Of a stretch of DNA of 64,000 nt, positions 1 to 10,452 are shown piece after piece (positions within the stretch are counted from its first letter, which is position 1; each line of letters begins with the position of its first letter). Under the pieces are notes generated by a model. That model ran no database searches. It saw only the letters and a program-made list of their open reading frames with translations, and was not told where the DNA came from. The position numbers and the translations under genes are program-made. Where the stretch lies: positions 62,001-126,000 of the forward strand of contig JACKLX010000001.1 in assembly GCA_024235695.1 (NCBI GenBank), given 5' to 3'. The stretch comes from Accumulibacter sp. (GTDB lineage Bacteria; Pseudomonadota; Gammaproteobacteria; Burkholderiales; Rhodocyclaceae).

Positions 1-1
1 G

Positions 2-271
2 GCACGCACCGCGCAGGGACGCAACATGGCCCGTCTCGACCGCGTCTGGCTGATCACCGACGCGACCGCGCCGGCCACCGAACTGCTGGCGGCCCACCCC
101 GACCTGGCGCTGGCCAGGGCCACCGACGGCCGCGTTCTCGAAGCCCTTGGTGGAAGCGAAAGCCGGCACATCAACTTGGTCGACCGGCGAGGCCTCATCG
201 TTTTCCGCTACGCCGACGATCCCGACCCGAAAGCCTTCATTCGCGAGCTCGGCAAACTGATCAGGTTCTGA
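2..271 (+). CDS. Cytochrome-oxidase assembly-type protein, C-terminal part (partial at window edge)
   Basis: The frame is open from the window edge, so the ATG at 26 is probably an internal Met. The visible 90 residues carry an RVWLITD strand, a LVDRRGLIVFRY segment and a DPDPKAFIRELGKLI tail. This resembles the small thioredoxin/SCO-like proteins encoded in betaproteobacterial cytochrome c oxidase clusters (surf1, ctaA, cyoE, sco), which often end next to rpoH, as here. The role in oxidase maturation is inferred from that context. No metal-binding Cys is visible in the preserved part. The N-terminal membrane anchor, if present, lies outside the window. Confidence 0.6.
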   Translation, partial: ARTAQGRNMARLDRVWLITDATAPATELLAAHPDLALARATDGRVLEALGGSESRHINLVDRRGLIVFRYADDPDPKAFIRELGKLIRF

Positions 272-360
272 CCAGCCCGATGCCGGTCGGCGCGGCGCCG
301 GCATCCGGCTTACCCGCGGTGGCCAGCGGCTTCCCGGCGACGCTGAGCAAGCGAAAATGA

Positions 361-386
361 CGAAGGCCGGACAAGGCCGGCCTTCG
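361..386 (-). terminator. Hairpin downstream of rpoH
   Basis: A perfect 10-bp stem, CGAAGGCCGG at 361-370 and CCGGCCTTCG at 377-386, has a 6-nt loop. Read on the minus strand it lies about 20 nt past the rpoH stop and is followed by TCATTTTCG, a weak T-rich tail. It could also end the convergent plus-strand gene that stops at 271. Confidence 0.6.
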
Positions 387-407
387 CTTGCGGTGGCAAA
401 CGAGCCC

Positions 408-1277
<870 letters not shown>

Positions 1278-1320
1278 CGAGTTGGATTCCTCCTTGCTTG
1301 TTGCTCTCTACAGTGCCATT

Positions 1321-1347
1321 CTAGCACTCGCAGCCTGAGAGTGCTAA
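1321..1347. promoter_or_regulatory. CIRCE operator (HrcA site) upstream of rpoH
   Basis: The sequence is CTAGCACTC, nine bases, then GAGTGCTAA. The CIRCE consensus is TTAGCACTC-N9-GAGTGCTAA, so the right arm is perfect, the left arm has one mismatch at its outermost base, and the spacer is exactly nine. It sits upstream of the rpoH Shine-Dalgarno in the expected promoter/leader position. The heat-shock repressor HrcA binds this element in other bacteria; HrcA control of rpoH here is inferred. Confidence 0.9.
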
Positions 1348-1443
1348 GGGTGGAAAAAGTTCGCTCTATCGGGTCGGGCTGCCGGCCCGCGGCAGCGGGG
1401 TCGCTGTTGCGTTAGCTGTGCGACCCGCGCACAGCGTCGTCGA

Positions 1444-2568
1444 TCAGTCGAGCAGGCCGAACAGTGGGCGCAGGCGCACGCCGATCCACGATCCGAGCAG
1501 CGCCGCAACGATCCACAGCCAGCCGTGCAGACTGGTCGACGCCACCCCCGAAAAAAAGGCGCCGATGTTGCAACCGTAAGCCAGGCGCGCGCCATAGCCC
1601 ATCGTCAGGCCACCGAGCAGGGCGGCAGCAAACGACGCCACGGACATCCGCCAGACCGGAGAAAACCGCCCGGCGAGGATCGCGCCGGCCGCCGCGCCAA
1701 GCATCAGGGCGATATTCATGATCGACGTCACGTCGGTCAGGATGCCGCTTTCCAGCGCGGCATGCGGGAACGGCTGACTCCAGAACGGATCTTGCGCGGC
1801 GCTCCAGCCGACCGCCTGCGCAAACTTGGCTCCCCACAGGGTAAACGCCCAGGTAATCGTCCACGGGTGACCGGCGAGCAGCAGCGTTGCAAGATTCAAC
1901 ACCGCGAGCATCACGGCACCGGCCAGCAAGGGCCATGGCCCGCGCCACAGATGCCAGCTGGCGATGGCCGATGACTCGTCGCGCCGCCGCAGCGCCAACG
2001 CGGCAGCGCCGAGCAACAGCGCCTGCAGGCTGGCGCTGACTCCCCAGCCGAAGCGCTCGCCCAGCACCAGCGGTGGCCATTCCGGCAGCGATTGCCAGGC
2101 GCCGAGGTCGAGGCTGGCCCAGAAGCCGCCCGCGCAAAAGGCCGCCAGGACAAGCAGCATGCGTGGCGAACCCGCGCCGGCGGTGTACAGCGTTCCCGAA
2201 CCGCAACCGCCGGCGAGCTGCATGCCGACTCCGAAGAGCAGAGCGCCGAAGAACATCGACACGCCGACCGGCGCAACGGCACCGACCAACGGCCTGCCGG
2301 CAAACTCGCCGGCGGCGAGTAGCGGCGCAAAGAGCAGGGTCGCGAGGGCGACCATCAGCAGCTGAGCTGGAATGGCGCGGCGGTCACCGTGCAGGATCAG
2401 TCGCCGGTACGCGGCGCTGAATCCGAAGCTGCTGTGGTAGAGCGTCAGGCCAAGCAGCAGGCCGACGACGAAGAGGGCCGCCATGCGACCGCTGGCGAGC
2501 GCCAGGTAGCCGGTCAGGCCGACCGCGATGGCCAGCGTCAGCAGCAATGGTAGCGTTCTGGATGTCAC
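1444..2568 (-). CDS. YeeE/YedE family (TsuA-like) membrane transporter
   Basis: This 374-residue, strongly hydrophobic protein has many predicted membrane helices. It carries the two family Cys-Gly motifs: LAGGCGSGTLY around residue 120 and AYGCNIGAFFSG near residue 335. In characterised members such as TsuA, conserved cysteines pass thiosulfate through the membrane, so sulfur-compound uptake is the best functional guess; the exact substrate is unknown. It is a full-length single-chain protein with both halves. The gene stands alone, downstream of the cupredoxin-like gene on the same strand with a gap of about 120 nt. Confidence 0.85.
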   Translation of the reverse strand: MTSRTLPLLLTLAIAVGLTGYLALASGRMAALFVVGLLLGLTLYHSSFGFSAAYRRLILHGDRRAIPAQLLMVALATLLFAPLLAAGEFAGRPLVGAVAPVGVSMFFGALLFGVGMQLAGGCGSGTLYTAGAGSPRMLLVLAAFCAGGFWASLDLGAWQSLPEWPPLVLGERFGWGVSASLQALLLGAAALALRRRDESSAIASWHLWRGPWPLLAGAVMLAVLNLATLLLAGHPWTITWAFTLWGAKFAQAVGWSAAQDPFWSQPFPHAALESGILTDVTSIMNIALMLGAAAGAILAGRFSPVWRMSVASFAAALLGGLTMGYGARLAYGCNIGAFFSGVASTSLHGWLWIVAALLGSWIGVRLRPLFGLLD

Positions 2569-2692
2569 TGCCTGACGCGCCCGCTGCCGTTCAAGGCAGA
2601 TGGCTGATGGCCGGCCGCCGCGTGTCCCGACGTGGCGCCGCGGGCGCCCGCGGCGATGGTGCTCGACAAAGCGGCGTCGAGGCGCGAGCAGC

Positions 2693-3163
2693 TCAGTTCA
2701 CCACCAGCTTGTAGTCGGGCGTCGTGTTCAAGGGGCACGAGTAGAGATACTCACCCGGCCTCAGGTCGATCGCATAATCCTGCGTCTTGCCGGTCAGCAA
2801 GCCGCCGCCGGAGACGCTGGGCAGGGTAACCCGCCCGCTGATGCCGTCGCCACGCAGCCAGAAGCCCAGTTCATAGGGAACATCTCTGTTGGTGACGCGG
2901 AAGATGTACCTGCCGGCCTTGAGCTGTAGGGGCTTCGCGTGATCGACACGGGCGGCGCCGGTCCTGGCATTGATCGCCTCGCAGTCCTTGATGTTGGTGC
3001 TGCGATAACCGTGGTCGGTGCCACCCTCGCTCTCCAGAAACTGGCAGGGTAGCTGCGTCAGCTCGATGACCGCCGGCCCGGCCGCTTCGGCGGCGACGGC
3101 ATTGCTGCCGGCGAGAGGACTTGCGAGCAAGGCGCATGCGGCGAAATTTGCGGCGAGTTTCAT
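2693..3163 (-). CDS. Exported cupredoxin-like protein without an obvious copper site
   Basis: This 156-residue protein has a Sec signal peptide (cleavage near AVA-AEA, residues 22-25) and GAGGAG 8 nt before the ATG. The mature part is beta-rich and ends with GEYLYSCPLNTTPDYKLVV, which resembles the last strand of cupredoxins. The usual copper-ligand spacing Cys-x(n)-His-x(n)-Met is not evident: no His follows the YSCP Cys. The other Cys residues (QLPCQF, KDCEA) could form a disulfide. It probably acts in the periplasm. It lies next to a five-heme cytochrome and two NPC-repeat proteins, which suggests a redox cluster. The function is not known. Confidence 0.6.
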   Translation of the reverse strand: MKLAANFAACALLASPLAGSNAVAAEAAGPAVIELTQLPCQFLESEGGTDHGYRSTNIKDCEAINARTGAARVDHAKPLQLKAGRYIFRVTNRDVPYELGFWLRGDGISGRVTLPSVSGGGLLTGKTQDYAIDLRPGEYLYSCPLNTTPDYKLVVN

Positions 3164-3289
3164 GGTGCTTACTCCTCAGGATTGGCGCCGCCGACTCCTC
3201 GAGCGCGGCAGCAGGTGAACAACGCCGGGCATTCGCCGCCGGGCATTCGCCGCCTGGCGTCCGCGACGGTCGCTCGGGACTTTCCGGCT

Positions 3290-4585
3290 TCACGGTTCGG
3301 GCAGCTCTCGCCGCTCTTCGTAAACCACGAAGGCCGACGACTCGGCTTGTTCGAGCGCCGTACGAAGCAAACGCCGTCCCTTCGCGATGCTGTCGTCGGC
3401 TAGCAGGGCTCGATAGAAGCGGGCGTAGAACTCGTCCGGTTCGGCGCGCAGACGGTATACCAGCGCCACCGCCGCGCGATGACGGGGACGCTCGTAAAGC
3501 AGCCGCAGCTCGCCGTCGGGTGGCAAGCGCGTGTCGGCGATTTCGCTGCCGAGATCGAGCGGCACCTGCCGCTGGATGACATGCTCGACACGGGTTCCCG
3601 GCACGGCCAGGCCATCGCTCGCCAGCTGCTCGATCTCGGCGATCAGCCGCGGCGTCACGTAGGTCGGGAAGTAGTGACCGGTACCGCTATTGCGCACGTG
3701 CAGCACGGCATGGACGACGGCACCACGCAGATCGCCGTTTTCAATGGCGAAATCGACGCCGCTGCGCACCATTTCCGGATCGTGAATCCCTCGCCAAAGA
3801 TGGCGACGTTCCGGCATGTGACACGACTGGCAGCTGCGGCCCTCGCGGGCGTGGCGCGAGGACTTCCACTCCTCGTAGGTGTTTTCGAGCAACTTGCCGT
3901 TCAGGGCGTATTCGTCGGGCTGGAACTGATGGCAGGCCGAGCAGAAGCGCGAATCCTCGAATGCCGTGGTGGCGACAAAACCAGCGTGCGGCAGGAGCGC
4001 CTGCTGCATTGCGTCGGGCGCCGATCGATCGCGGCGCGGCGGCCCCGAGCGTTGCTGCGACCGGACATGGCAGGCGGCGCAGACGACGCCCTGGGCGTGC
4101 AGAGAGGACGGCAAGCCCGTCTTGCCTGGCGAAGCAGGCTTCGCTGCGGCGATCTCGGCGACCAGAGCATCCGCCTGTTCGGCAAGCGGTGCGTGGCAGC
4201 GAATGCACTCCTGATGCTGCTCACGAGCGGCCGGGTCCATCTCGACCAACTGCCCCATCAACCCCGGGCCCATGGCTCGCGCGTGCAGGGCCGTCTGCCA
4301 ATCGCGATACTGCTCGACGTGGCAACTGCCGCAATCGGCCGGCGCGAGCGACGCCTCGACAGCGCTGAAGCCGTCCGGGACTCGGCCCTGTGCAGCCAGC
4401 GGCCGCGCCCAGTGACGGTCGAGAAAGGTCGCGATGGCCGCCTGGTCGCTGGAAGCGGCTGCGGCGGCCGGGGCGGCGATGATCGGCGGCACGGCAGTGC
4501 CGCCCTGACCGCATCCGGCGAGGGCAAGAAGGAAAACGGGAAGGGCCGGCAGCACCCTTCCCGTCTTCGCAGGTGAAGCAGGCAT
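3290..4585 (-). CDS. Five-heme c-type cytochrome lipoprotein (cytochrome c554-like)
   Basis: The 431-residue protein starts at ATG 4585 with a lipoprotein signal (LLALAGC, lipid-carrying Cys at residue 25). Five heme c motifs follow in order: CGSCH, CIRCH, CAACH, CSACH and CQSCH. The arrangement, with WQTALHARAMGP after the first motif and a beta-rich C-terminal domain, recalls the cytochrome c554/multiheme family that moves electrons in the periplasm or at the cell surface. The open frame continues upstream to 4834, but that part is the antisense shadow of the NPC-repeat gene and lacks a signal. The electron partner is unknown; neighbouring NPC-repeat genes on the same strand suggest co-expression. 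Confidence 0.85.
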   Translation of the reverse strand: MPASPAKTGRVLPALPVFLLALAGCGQGGTAVPPIIAAPAAAAASSDQAAIATFLDRHWARPLAAQGRVPDGFSAVEASLAPADCGSCHVEQYRDWQTALHARAMGPGLMGQLVEMDPAAREQHQECIRCHAPLAEQADALVAEIAAAKPASPGKTGLPSSLHAQGVVCAACHVRSQQRSGPPRRDRSAPDAMQQALLPHAGFVATTAFEDSRFCSACHQFQPDEYALNGKLLENTYEEWKSSRHAREGRSCQSCHMPERRHLWRGIHDPEMVRSGVDFAIENGDLRGAVVHAVLHVRNSGTGHYFPTYVTPRLIAEIEQLASDGLAVPGTRVEHVIQRQVPLDLGSEIADTRLPPDGELRLLYERPRHRAAVALVYRLRAEPDEFYARFYRALLADDSIAKGRRLLRTALEQAESSAFVVYEERRELPEP

Positions 4586-4598
4586 CGGCAGCCCGGGG

Positions 4599-4856
4599 CT
4601 ACTTCTTGGCCGCGCAGGGGTTCTTGGCGGCACAGGGATTTTTCGCCGCACACGGATTTGCCGCTTTCGCCGCGCAGGGGTTGGCTGCCTTGGCGGCGCA
4701 CGGGTTCGCCGCCTTGGCCGGAGCGGACTTCGCCGCACAGGGGTTCTTGGCAGCGCAGGGGTTCTTGGCGGCACAGGGGTTGGCCGCGTGCGCCAGCGGA
4801 ACGGCGAGAGCGAGGGCGGCAGCGCCGAGGGCAAGCTTCAGGGTCTTCTGATTCAT
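4599..4856 (-). CDS. Small secreted NPCAAK-repeat protein
   Basis: This 85-residue protein has a clean signal peptide (cleavage after AHA, residue 24), and the rest is almost entirely eight NPCAAK repeats, broken once by SAPAKAA and twice by AA. The mature chain has eight Cys, many Lys, and no other aromatic or acidic residues. AAGGAGA precedes the ATG by about 7 nt. No enzymatic fold is possible in such a chain; candidate roles are metal or heme-iron binding, a thiol buffer, or a scaffold for the neighbouring cytochromes. The neighbouring cytochrome gene carries the same motif at both ends. I do not recognise a named family. Confidence 0.7.
   Translation of the reverse strand: MNQKTLKLALGAAALALAVPLAHAANPCAAKNPCAAKNPCAAKSAPAKAANPCAAKAANPCAAKAANPCAAKNPCAAKNPCAAKK
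4602..4781. repeat. In-frame tandem 18-bp repeats encoding NPCAAK
   Basis: Read on the plus strand the tract repeats units such as TTCTTGGCGGCGCAGGGG with codon-level variation. Eight units encode NPCAAK in the small secreted protein. A shorter related block lies at about 5375-5430 in the neighbouring cytochrome gene. It is a coding repeat, prone to expansion and contraction. Confidence 0.85.
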
Positions 4857-4905
4857 TGGTGTCTCCTTGGTTGGGTTGGTGCGGCACGATCTAGCGGACA
4901 CTCCG

Positions 4906-5535
4906 CTATTTCCTTTCGGCGCCGGCATTTCTTGCCGCGCACGGGTTTCTGGCTGAACAGGGGTTAGGGGCCGCGGCGCAGGGATTGGCGGCCGGCGCCC
5001 TGGCCGGCACGAAAGTCTTCTGCAGGTCGGCGGCGTAGGCGGCAAGCGCCGCCAGAGCCTTCGAATCCCACGCCAATGGCTTGTTGGCCATCGGTGCCAC
5101 CATGCAGATCTGCACCATCTCGTCGAGCTGGATCGTTCTCATGCCGGCCCGATCACTGGCCATCTGCACCCGGTGAGGGTAAGGCTGCGCGAAACTGTCC
5201 TGAAAAGCGCCGTTGGCCTGATGGCAGCTGTTGCACGACAGGCCGTTGGTGGACAGGCTGGCGTCGCTCCACAGACGCTTGCCCTCATTGCTCAGATCGC
5301 TGGCCTTACCGGCGTACGGCCGGTAGTCCCCGGGACGGGTGACCAGTTTCGGATCGATGCGGTCGCTGGCCGCGCAGGGGTTCTTCGTTGCGCACGGGTT
5401 CTTGGCAGCGCAGGGGTTTCTCGTCTTGGGCGCGCACGGCTTGCACGGGTTCGCGGCCTGCGCGAAGGGCATCGGCAAGACCAGGCCACCGGCAAGTGCA
5501 AGGATCGCGGCAATCGGTTTCGCCTTGGCATTCAT
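4906..5535 (-). CDS. Secreted monoheme cytochrome c flanked by NPC repeats
   Basis: The 209-residue protein has a signal peptide (cleavage after AQA, residue 27). An N-terminal block follows: NPCKPC, NPCAAK, NPCATK and NPCAAS. A class I-type heme domain comes next, with one CNSCH motif and a probable axial Met in CMVAPMANKPLAWDS. The C-terminal block is NPCAAA, NPCSAR and NPCAAR. AGGAGG precedes the ATG. The heme domain resembles small periplasmic electron carriers. The repeats add eight cysteines outside the heme motif and link it to the adjacent 85-residue NPCAAK protein, 49 nt downstream on the same strand. The repeat function is unknown. Confidence 0.8.
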   Translation of the reverse strand: MNAKAKPIAAILALAGGLVLPMPFAQAANPCKPCAPKTRNPCAAKNPCATKNPCAASDRIDPKLVTRPGDYRPYAGKASDLSNEGKRLWSDASLSTNGLSCNSCHQANGAFQDSFAQPYPHRVQMASDRAGMRTIQLDEMVQICMVAPMANKPLAWDSKALAALAAYAADLQKTFVPARAPAANPCAAAPNPCSARNPCAARNAGAERK

Positions 5536-5867
5536 CAGAGACCTCCTCGGTAATCGTTGCGGATCGCGGCGGCCGCCGCGTCGGCGCCGACGTCAGACGC
5601 CTTCTCCCGATAGCGCTTGGTCGAAGGAAAAGCCGGCAGGCTTACACCTTTTCCAACTTTTTTTCACCGCGCGAGTTGGCGCACCGTCGCGGCGACTACC
5701 GCCGTCGTGCCTCGTGCTTCGTGGCGGCGCTGACCAGTGCCCGGGGCTCGCGGCTCGCCGAAAGTCTGCAAGTAGATCGCCATCCTGGCGCGATATCCGC
5801 TAGGCTTGTCGCCAGGACCGCTTGCAGCGCGGCCTGCTCGCCACCATCCGGTTCACGGAGAAATGCC
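5536..5867. other. Intergenic region between divergent cytochrome and DUF302 genes
   Basis: This 332-nt stretch separates two divergent genes and must hold both promoters. Visible structure is limited to a T7 run with a weak 6-bp inverted repeat (CCAACT at 5653, AGTTGG at 5674). I see no convincing operator, RNA gene or ORF. Confidence 0.5.
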
Positions 5868-6371
5868 ATGATCGCCATCCGCTCAGCGAACGCCGCCTCA
5901 CGCCGTCCGCACGCGGCCATTGTCCTGGCCGCACTGCTGGCCGCTGCCGGCCTGGCCCACGCCGGCAACCCGGTGCCCTATCCGGGAACCCTGAGCATCC
6001 GTTCGCCGCATGCCTTCGCAGAAACCGTCACCCGTCTCGAGAGCGCGACCGAGAAGAACAACATGGGGCTGGTCGCCAAGGCCAGCGCCAGCGCCGGCGC
6101 GGCGGCCCGCGGCGAGAAAATTGCCGGCAATGCGGTGTTGATGGTCTTTCGCAACGACTACGCAGTACGCATGCTGGCCGCCAGCGTAGCAGCCGGTATC
6201 GAGGCACCGATCCGCCTCTACGTGACCGAGGCCAGCGATGGCGAGGTGACGATTACCTACCGGACGCCTTCGTCGATCTTTGCGCCCTACGAAAGTGCCG
6301 AACTCGACGTGCTGGCCCGGGAACTCGACCCGCTATTCGACGCGATCATCCGCGATGCCGTCCGCAAATAG
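5868..6371 (+). CDS. Exported DUF302 family protein
   Basis: This 167-residue protein has a signal peptide (AAAGLAHA then GNPVPYPG). The DUF302 core follows: SPHAFAETVTRLESATEKN, MGLVAKASASAGAAARG, MVFRNDYAVRMLAASVAAG, and a PIRLYVTEASDGEVTITYRT strand pair. GGAG stands 7 nt before the ATG. DUF302 domains are small alpha/beta units of unknown biochemical role, often seen with heme or sulfur redox genes. The location beside cytochromes fits that pattern, but no function can be assigned. Confidence 0.85.
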   Translation: MIAIRSANAASRRPHAAIVLAALLAAAGLAHAGNPVPYPGTLSIRSPHAFAETVTRLESATEKNNMGLVAKASASAGAAARGEKIAGNAVLMVFRNDYAVRMLAASVAAGIEAPIRLYVTEASDGEVTITYRTPSSIFAPYESAELDVLARELDPLFDAIIRDAVRK

Positions 6372-6460
6372 AACGCCGGGACCGCTGAAGGCGGCCTTCG
6401 TGCGCCGCACGAAAGCCGCGTCAACGAGCGCCGCGCCGACCCGGGTTGGCGCCACGACCA

Positions 6461-6673
6461 GTGCCTGACGCCAGCCAGAAAGCGCTCGACAGCGTCTGCG
6501 ACAACTGTGGCGCGTCCTTCGTCTGCGGTGCCGCCGCCGGCCTGGCAAGCTGCTGGTGCATGGAAAAGCCACCGACCGGCGTCGCGCCGGAGCCCGGTGG
6601 CCGCTGCTATTGCCCCACCTGCCTGGCGCAGCGGCTCAGCCTGCCGGTCGACCCAACCTCACGGGGAGCATGA
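6461..6673 (+). CDS. Cysteine-rich CWC family small protein
   Basis: About 70 residues. The family signature is present: CDNCGASFVCG, then SCWCMEKPP, then CYCPTCL, a pattern expected to hold a zinc or a similar metal. The start is uncertain: GTG at 6461 gives a compact protein beginning PDASQKA, and TTG at 6446 is also open. The 3' end overlaps the convergent nudB by 38 nt. The molecular role of the family is unknown. Confidence 0.7.
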   Translation: MPDASQKALDSVCDNCGASFVCGAAAGLASCWCMEKPPTGVAPEPGGRCYCPTCLAQRLSLPVDPTSRGA

Positions 6674-7091
6674 GCAGGGCGTCGCGGTTGCTCCAGGAGA
6701 AACACCTGGCCGCCGCTTCGCGCCACGGTAGCCAGCAGTAATCACGATGTTCGCCGCGGGCGACGGTCACCGGCCTGGTCGTCGCCACCTCCAGCGAAAA
6801 AACGTGTTCGGTATTGTGCAGCACACCCGGTGCATAGCGATGGCGCCACTCGGCGAAGATCTCGTAGCGGTTGCTGAGTTGCCAGTCCCGCAGATCGTCC
6901 GCTGCGGCGGTGATGCCCGTCTCCTCGACGAGCTCACGAATCGCCGTCTCGATGAGGCTCTCGCCGTCTTCCTGGCTGCCGGTTACCGACTGCCAGTAGC
7001 CGGCGTGCGAAGCGCGTTCGAGCAACAGCACCTGCAGCTCCGGGGTGTGGATCAGCAGCAGCACCGATACCGGTCGTTTGTACCGGCTCAT
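6636..7091 (-). CDS. nudB: Dihydroneopterin triphosphate diphosphatase (Nudix)
   Basis: The 151-residue Nudix hydrolase removes pyrophosphate from dihydroneopterin triphosphate in folate synthesis. The Nudix box is visible as GSQEDGESLIETAIRELVEE, with the catalytic glutamates in RELVEE. Typical NudB features are the RPVSVLLLIHT start and the WRHRYAPGVLHNTEHVF segment. The ATG at 7091 overlaps the barstar stop by 4 nt (ATGA), so translation is probably coupled. The gene order aspS ... nudB is common in betaproteobacteria. Confidence 0.9.
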   Translation of the reverse strand: MSRYKRPVSVLLLIHTPELQVLLLERASHAGYWQSVTGSQEDGESLIETAIRELVEETGITAAADDLRDWQLSNRYEIFAEWRHRYAPGVLHNTEHVFSLEVATTRPVTVARGEHRDYCWLPWREAAARCFSWSNRDALLMLPVRLGRPAG

Positions 7092-7537
7092 GCCAGTGTC
7101 GGCAAGCTTGCCAGTCCGTCCGCGCGCAGATCGTAGAAGACCCACATCGGCACGTCCCGCGACCGCCACTCGTCGATCACTGCGGCGATGACTTCGTTGA
7201 GGGTCCGGAAGGCGGCCGGATTCTCGGCCGCCAGGGTCTCGGCCCGCGACACGATCACGACGTAGCCCGGCGCCTCGTGCCAGGAAAAGTCGCTCAGGCA
7301 ATCCTTCAGCGCGTCGTAGTTCTGGCCATACCACCTCGGCAGGTCGAGATCGTGACCCAACTTGGCGAGTACCTCGTCGATCCGATCGGCGTCGCCGAGA
7401 CCCACCTCGAACACGGCAAAGCCGGCGGCGGCGGCGGCCGCCTTCAATGCCGCCTGGCCGCTGAGCGGCAGATGGTAGATGCCGGCATAGCGCGGATTCT
7501 CGAGCAGGCGCTGCAGGGGGGGGAGACTGATGGCCAT
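7088..7537 (-). CDS. Barstar-family ribonuclease inhibitor
   Basis: A 149-residue cytosolic protein with the barstar fold. The key segment LPRWYGQNYDALKDCLSDF matches the inhibitor helix that plugs the RNase active site. No signal peptide is present. The ATG at 7537 is preferred over an upstream TTG at 7543. The gene lies directly downstream of a secreted RNase of the barnase/Sa type and overlaps nudB by 4 nt. It presumably protects the cell from that RNase before export. Confidence 0.9.
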   Translation of the reverse strand: MAISLPPLQRLLENPRYAGIYHLPLSGQAALKAAAAAAGFAVFEVGLGDADRIDEVLAKLGHDLDLPRWYGQNYDALKDCLSDFSWHEAPGYVVIVSRAETLAAENPAAFRTLNEVIAAVIDEWRSRDVPMWVFYDLRADGLASLPTLA

Positions 7538-7543
7538 TGGCAA

Positions 7544-7966
7544 CTATTCACGAATCCGGCGAAAACTGCGGTAGTGATCGGCAGTATAGTAGTACTCGCC
7601 GGAGCGAGCGACGTCGCCGCCGCTGCCCTGGCCGGCGATGATACGCCTGGCGCCGCGGTCGCGGCTGCCCGGCGTCGGCACCGTATACTCCCGATAATAG
7701 CCGCGGGTGCGCACCGGCAGGCGCCTTTCGAAGTTGCCGAAAATGCTGCCATCCTTGTGCGGATAGGGGAATGGTCCGCCCTGCCGGATCAGGCGCAGCA
7801 CCTGCGCAACCTCCGCTGGCAGCTCGGCCAGGGTGACGGTCGGCAAGCTCTGGACTTCTCTTGCCTGACTGCCGGCGCCACCGAGAGCGAGCAATCCAGA
7901 CCATCCCAGGCAGGCAACCAGCGCCGCGAGCGCCAGCCGTCTGAACAGCCCGGCCAAAGGCGACAT
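7544..7966 (-). CDS. Secreted guanyl-specific ribonuclease (RNase Sa/barnase family)
   Basis: The 140-residue protein has an N-terminal signal or anchor helix (LALAALVACLGWSGLLALGG), then the microbial RNase N1/T1 fold: GGPFPYPHKDGSIFGNFERR, GYYREYTVPTPGSRDRGARR and YYTADHYRSFRRIRE. The expected catalytic residues are present: Glu in REYTV, Arg in GARR and His in DHYRSF. It cleaves RNA after guanosine outside the cytoplasm. It starts 7 nt past the aspS stop and is followed by its likely inhibitor. Confidence 0.9.
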   Translation of the reverse strand: MSPLAGLFRRLALAALVACLGWSGLLALGGAGSQAREVQSLPTVTLAELPAEVAQVLRLIRQGGPFPYPHKDGSIFGNFERRLPVRTRGYYREYTVPTPGSRDRGARRIIAGQGSGGDVARSGEYYYTADHYRSFRRIRE

Positions 7967-7972
7967 GATCGA

Positions 7973-9775
<1,803 letters not shown>

Positions 9776-9801
9776 GAATTTCCCGGTTATGTTGCGGTTT
9801 G

Positions 9802-10452
9802 TCAGGTGCTGCGGCCGTTTTCCGTGCCGCCGTCCGCGACGGTGGTGGCCACCGCTCGGGATCTGATCGGTGGCGCCACGACGCCCATCGAGATGACGTA
9901 CTTCAGTGCCGTATCGACGCTCATGTCGAGCTCGATCACGTCGCCTTTCGGCACCATCAGAAAAAATCCGGAAGTCGGGTTTGGCGTCGTCGGCACATAG
10001 ACACTGACGTAATCGCCATCGAGGTGTCGAACCACGTCGCCGCCCGGCTTGCCGGTGAGGAAGGCAATCGTCCACACCCCGCGACGCGGGTACTCGATCA
10101 GCAGCGCCTTGCGAAAAGCGTTGCCCGACGACGAGAAAAGCGTGTCGGAAACCTGTTTGACGCTGTTGTAGATCGAGTTGACGACCGGAATACGCGCCAG
10201 CAGCAGTTCCCACCAGGAGACCAGACGCTGGCCGATGAAATTGGCAGCCAGCAGACCGGTAAGCATGATGATCAGCAGCGTCAGGATCGCGCCAGCACCG
10301 GGAATGTCGAAGCCGAGGATCGTCCGCGGGTGGATGGCTGCCGGCAGCAGGTGCAGGGACTGATCCATGGTGCCGACGATCAGCACCAGCACCCAGGCAG
10401 TGATCGCCAGCGGCACCCAGATCAGCAGCCCGGTGATGAAATAGCGCTTCAT
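9802..10452 (-). CDS. DUF502 family membrane protein
   Basis: This 216-residue protein starts [20 protein letters not shown] and has two or three N-terminal membrane helices. The conserved DUF502 core is [19 protein letters not shown] and [11 protein letters not shown], followed by [16 protein letters not shown]. The ATG overlaps the fmdB stop by one base. The family is widely found beside aspS and fmdB in betaproteobacteria. Its biochemical role is unknown. Confidence 0.88.
   Translation of the reverse strand: MKRYFITGLLIWVPLAITAWVLVLIVGTMDQSLHLLPAAIHPRTILGFDIPGAGAILTLLIIMLTGLLAANFIGQRLVSWWELLLARIPVVNSIYNSVKQVSDTLFSSSGNAFRKALLIEYPRRGVWTIAFLTGKPGGDVVRHLDGDYVSVYVPTTPNPTSGFFLMVPKGDVIELDMSVDTALKYVISMGVVAPPIRSRAVATTVADGGTENGRST

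Noticed and set aside
4602-4781. The regular repeats as a CRISPR array
   Set aside because: Units are contiguous 18-bp codon repeats without spacers and lie in a protein frame.
4586-4834. Upstream extension of the pentaheme cytochrome frame
   Set aside because: The extra 83 residues are Pro/Arg-rich and lie over the NPCAAK gene; the lipoprotein signal begins at 4585.
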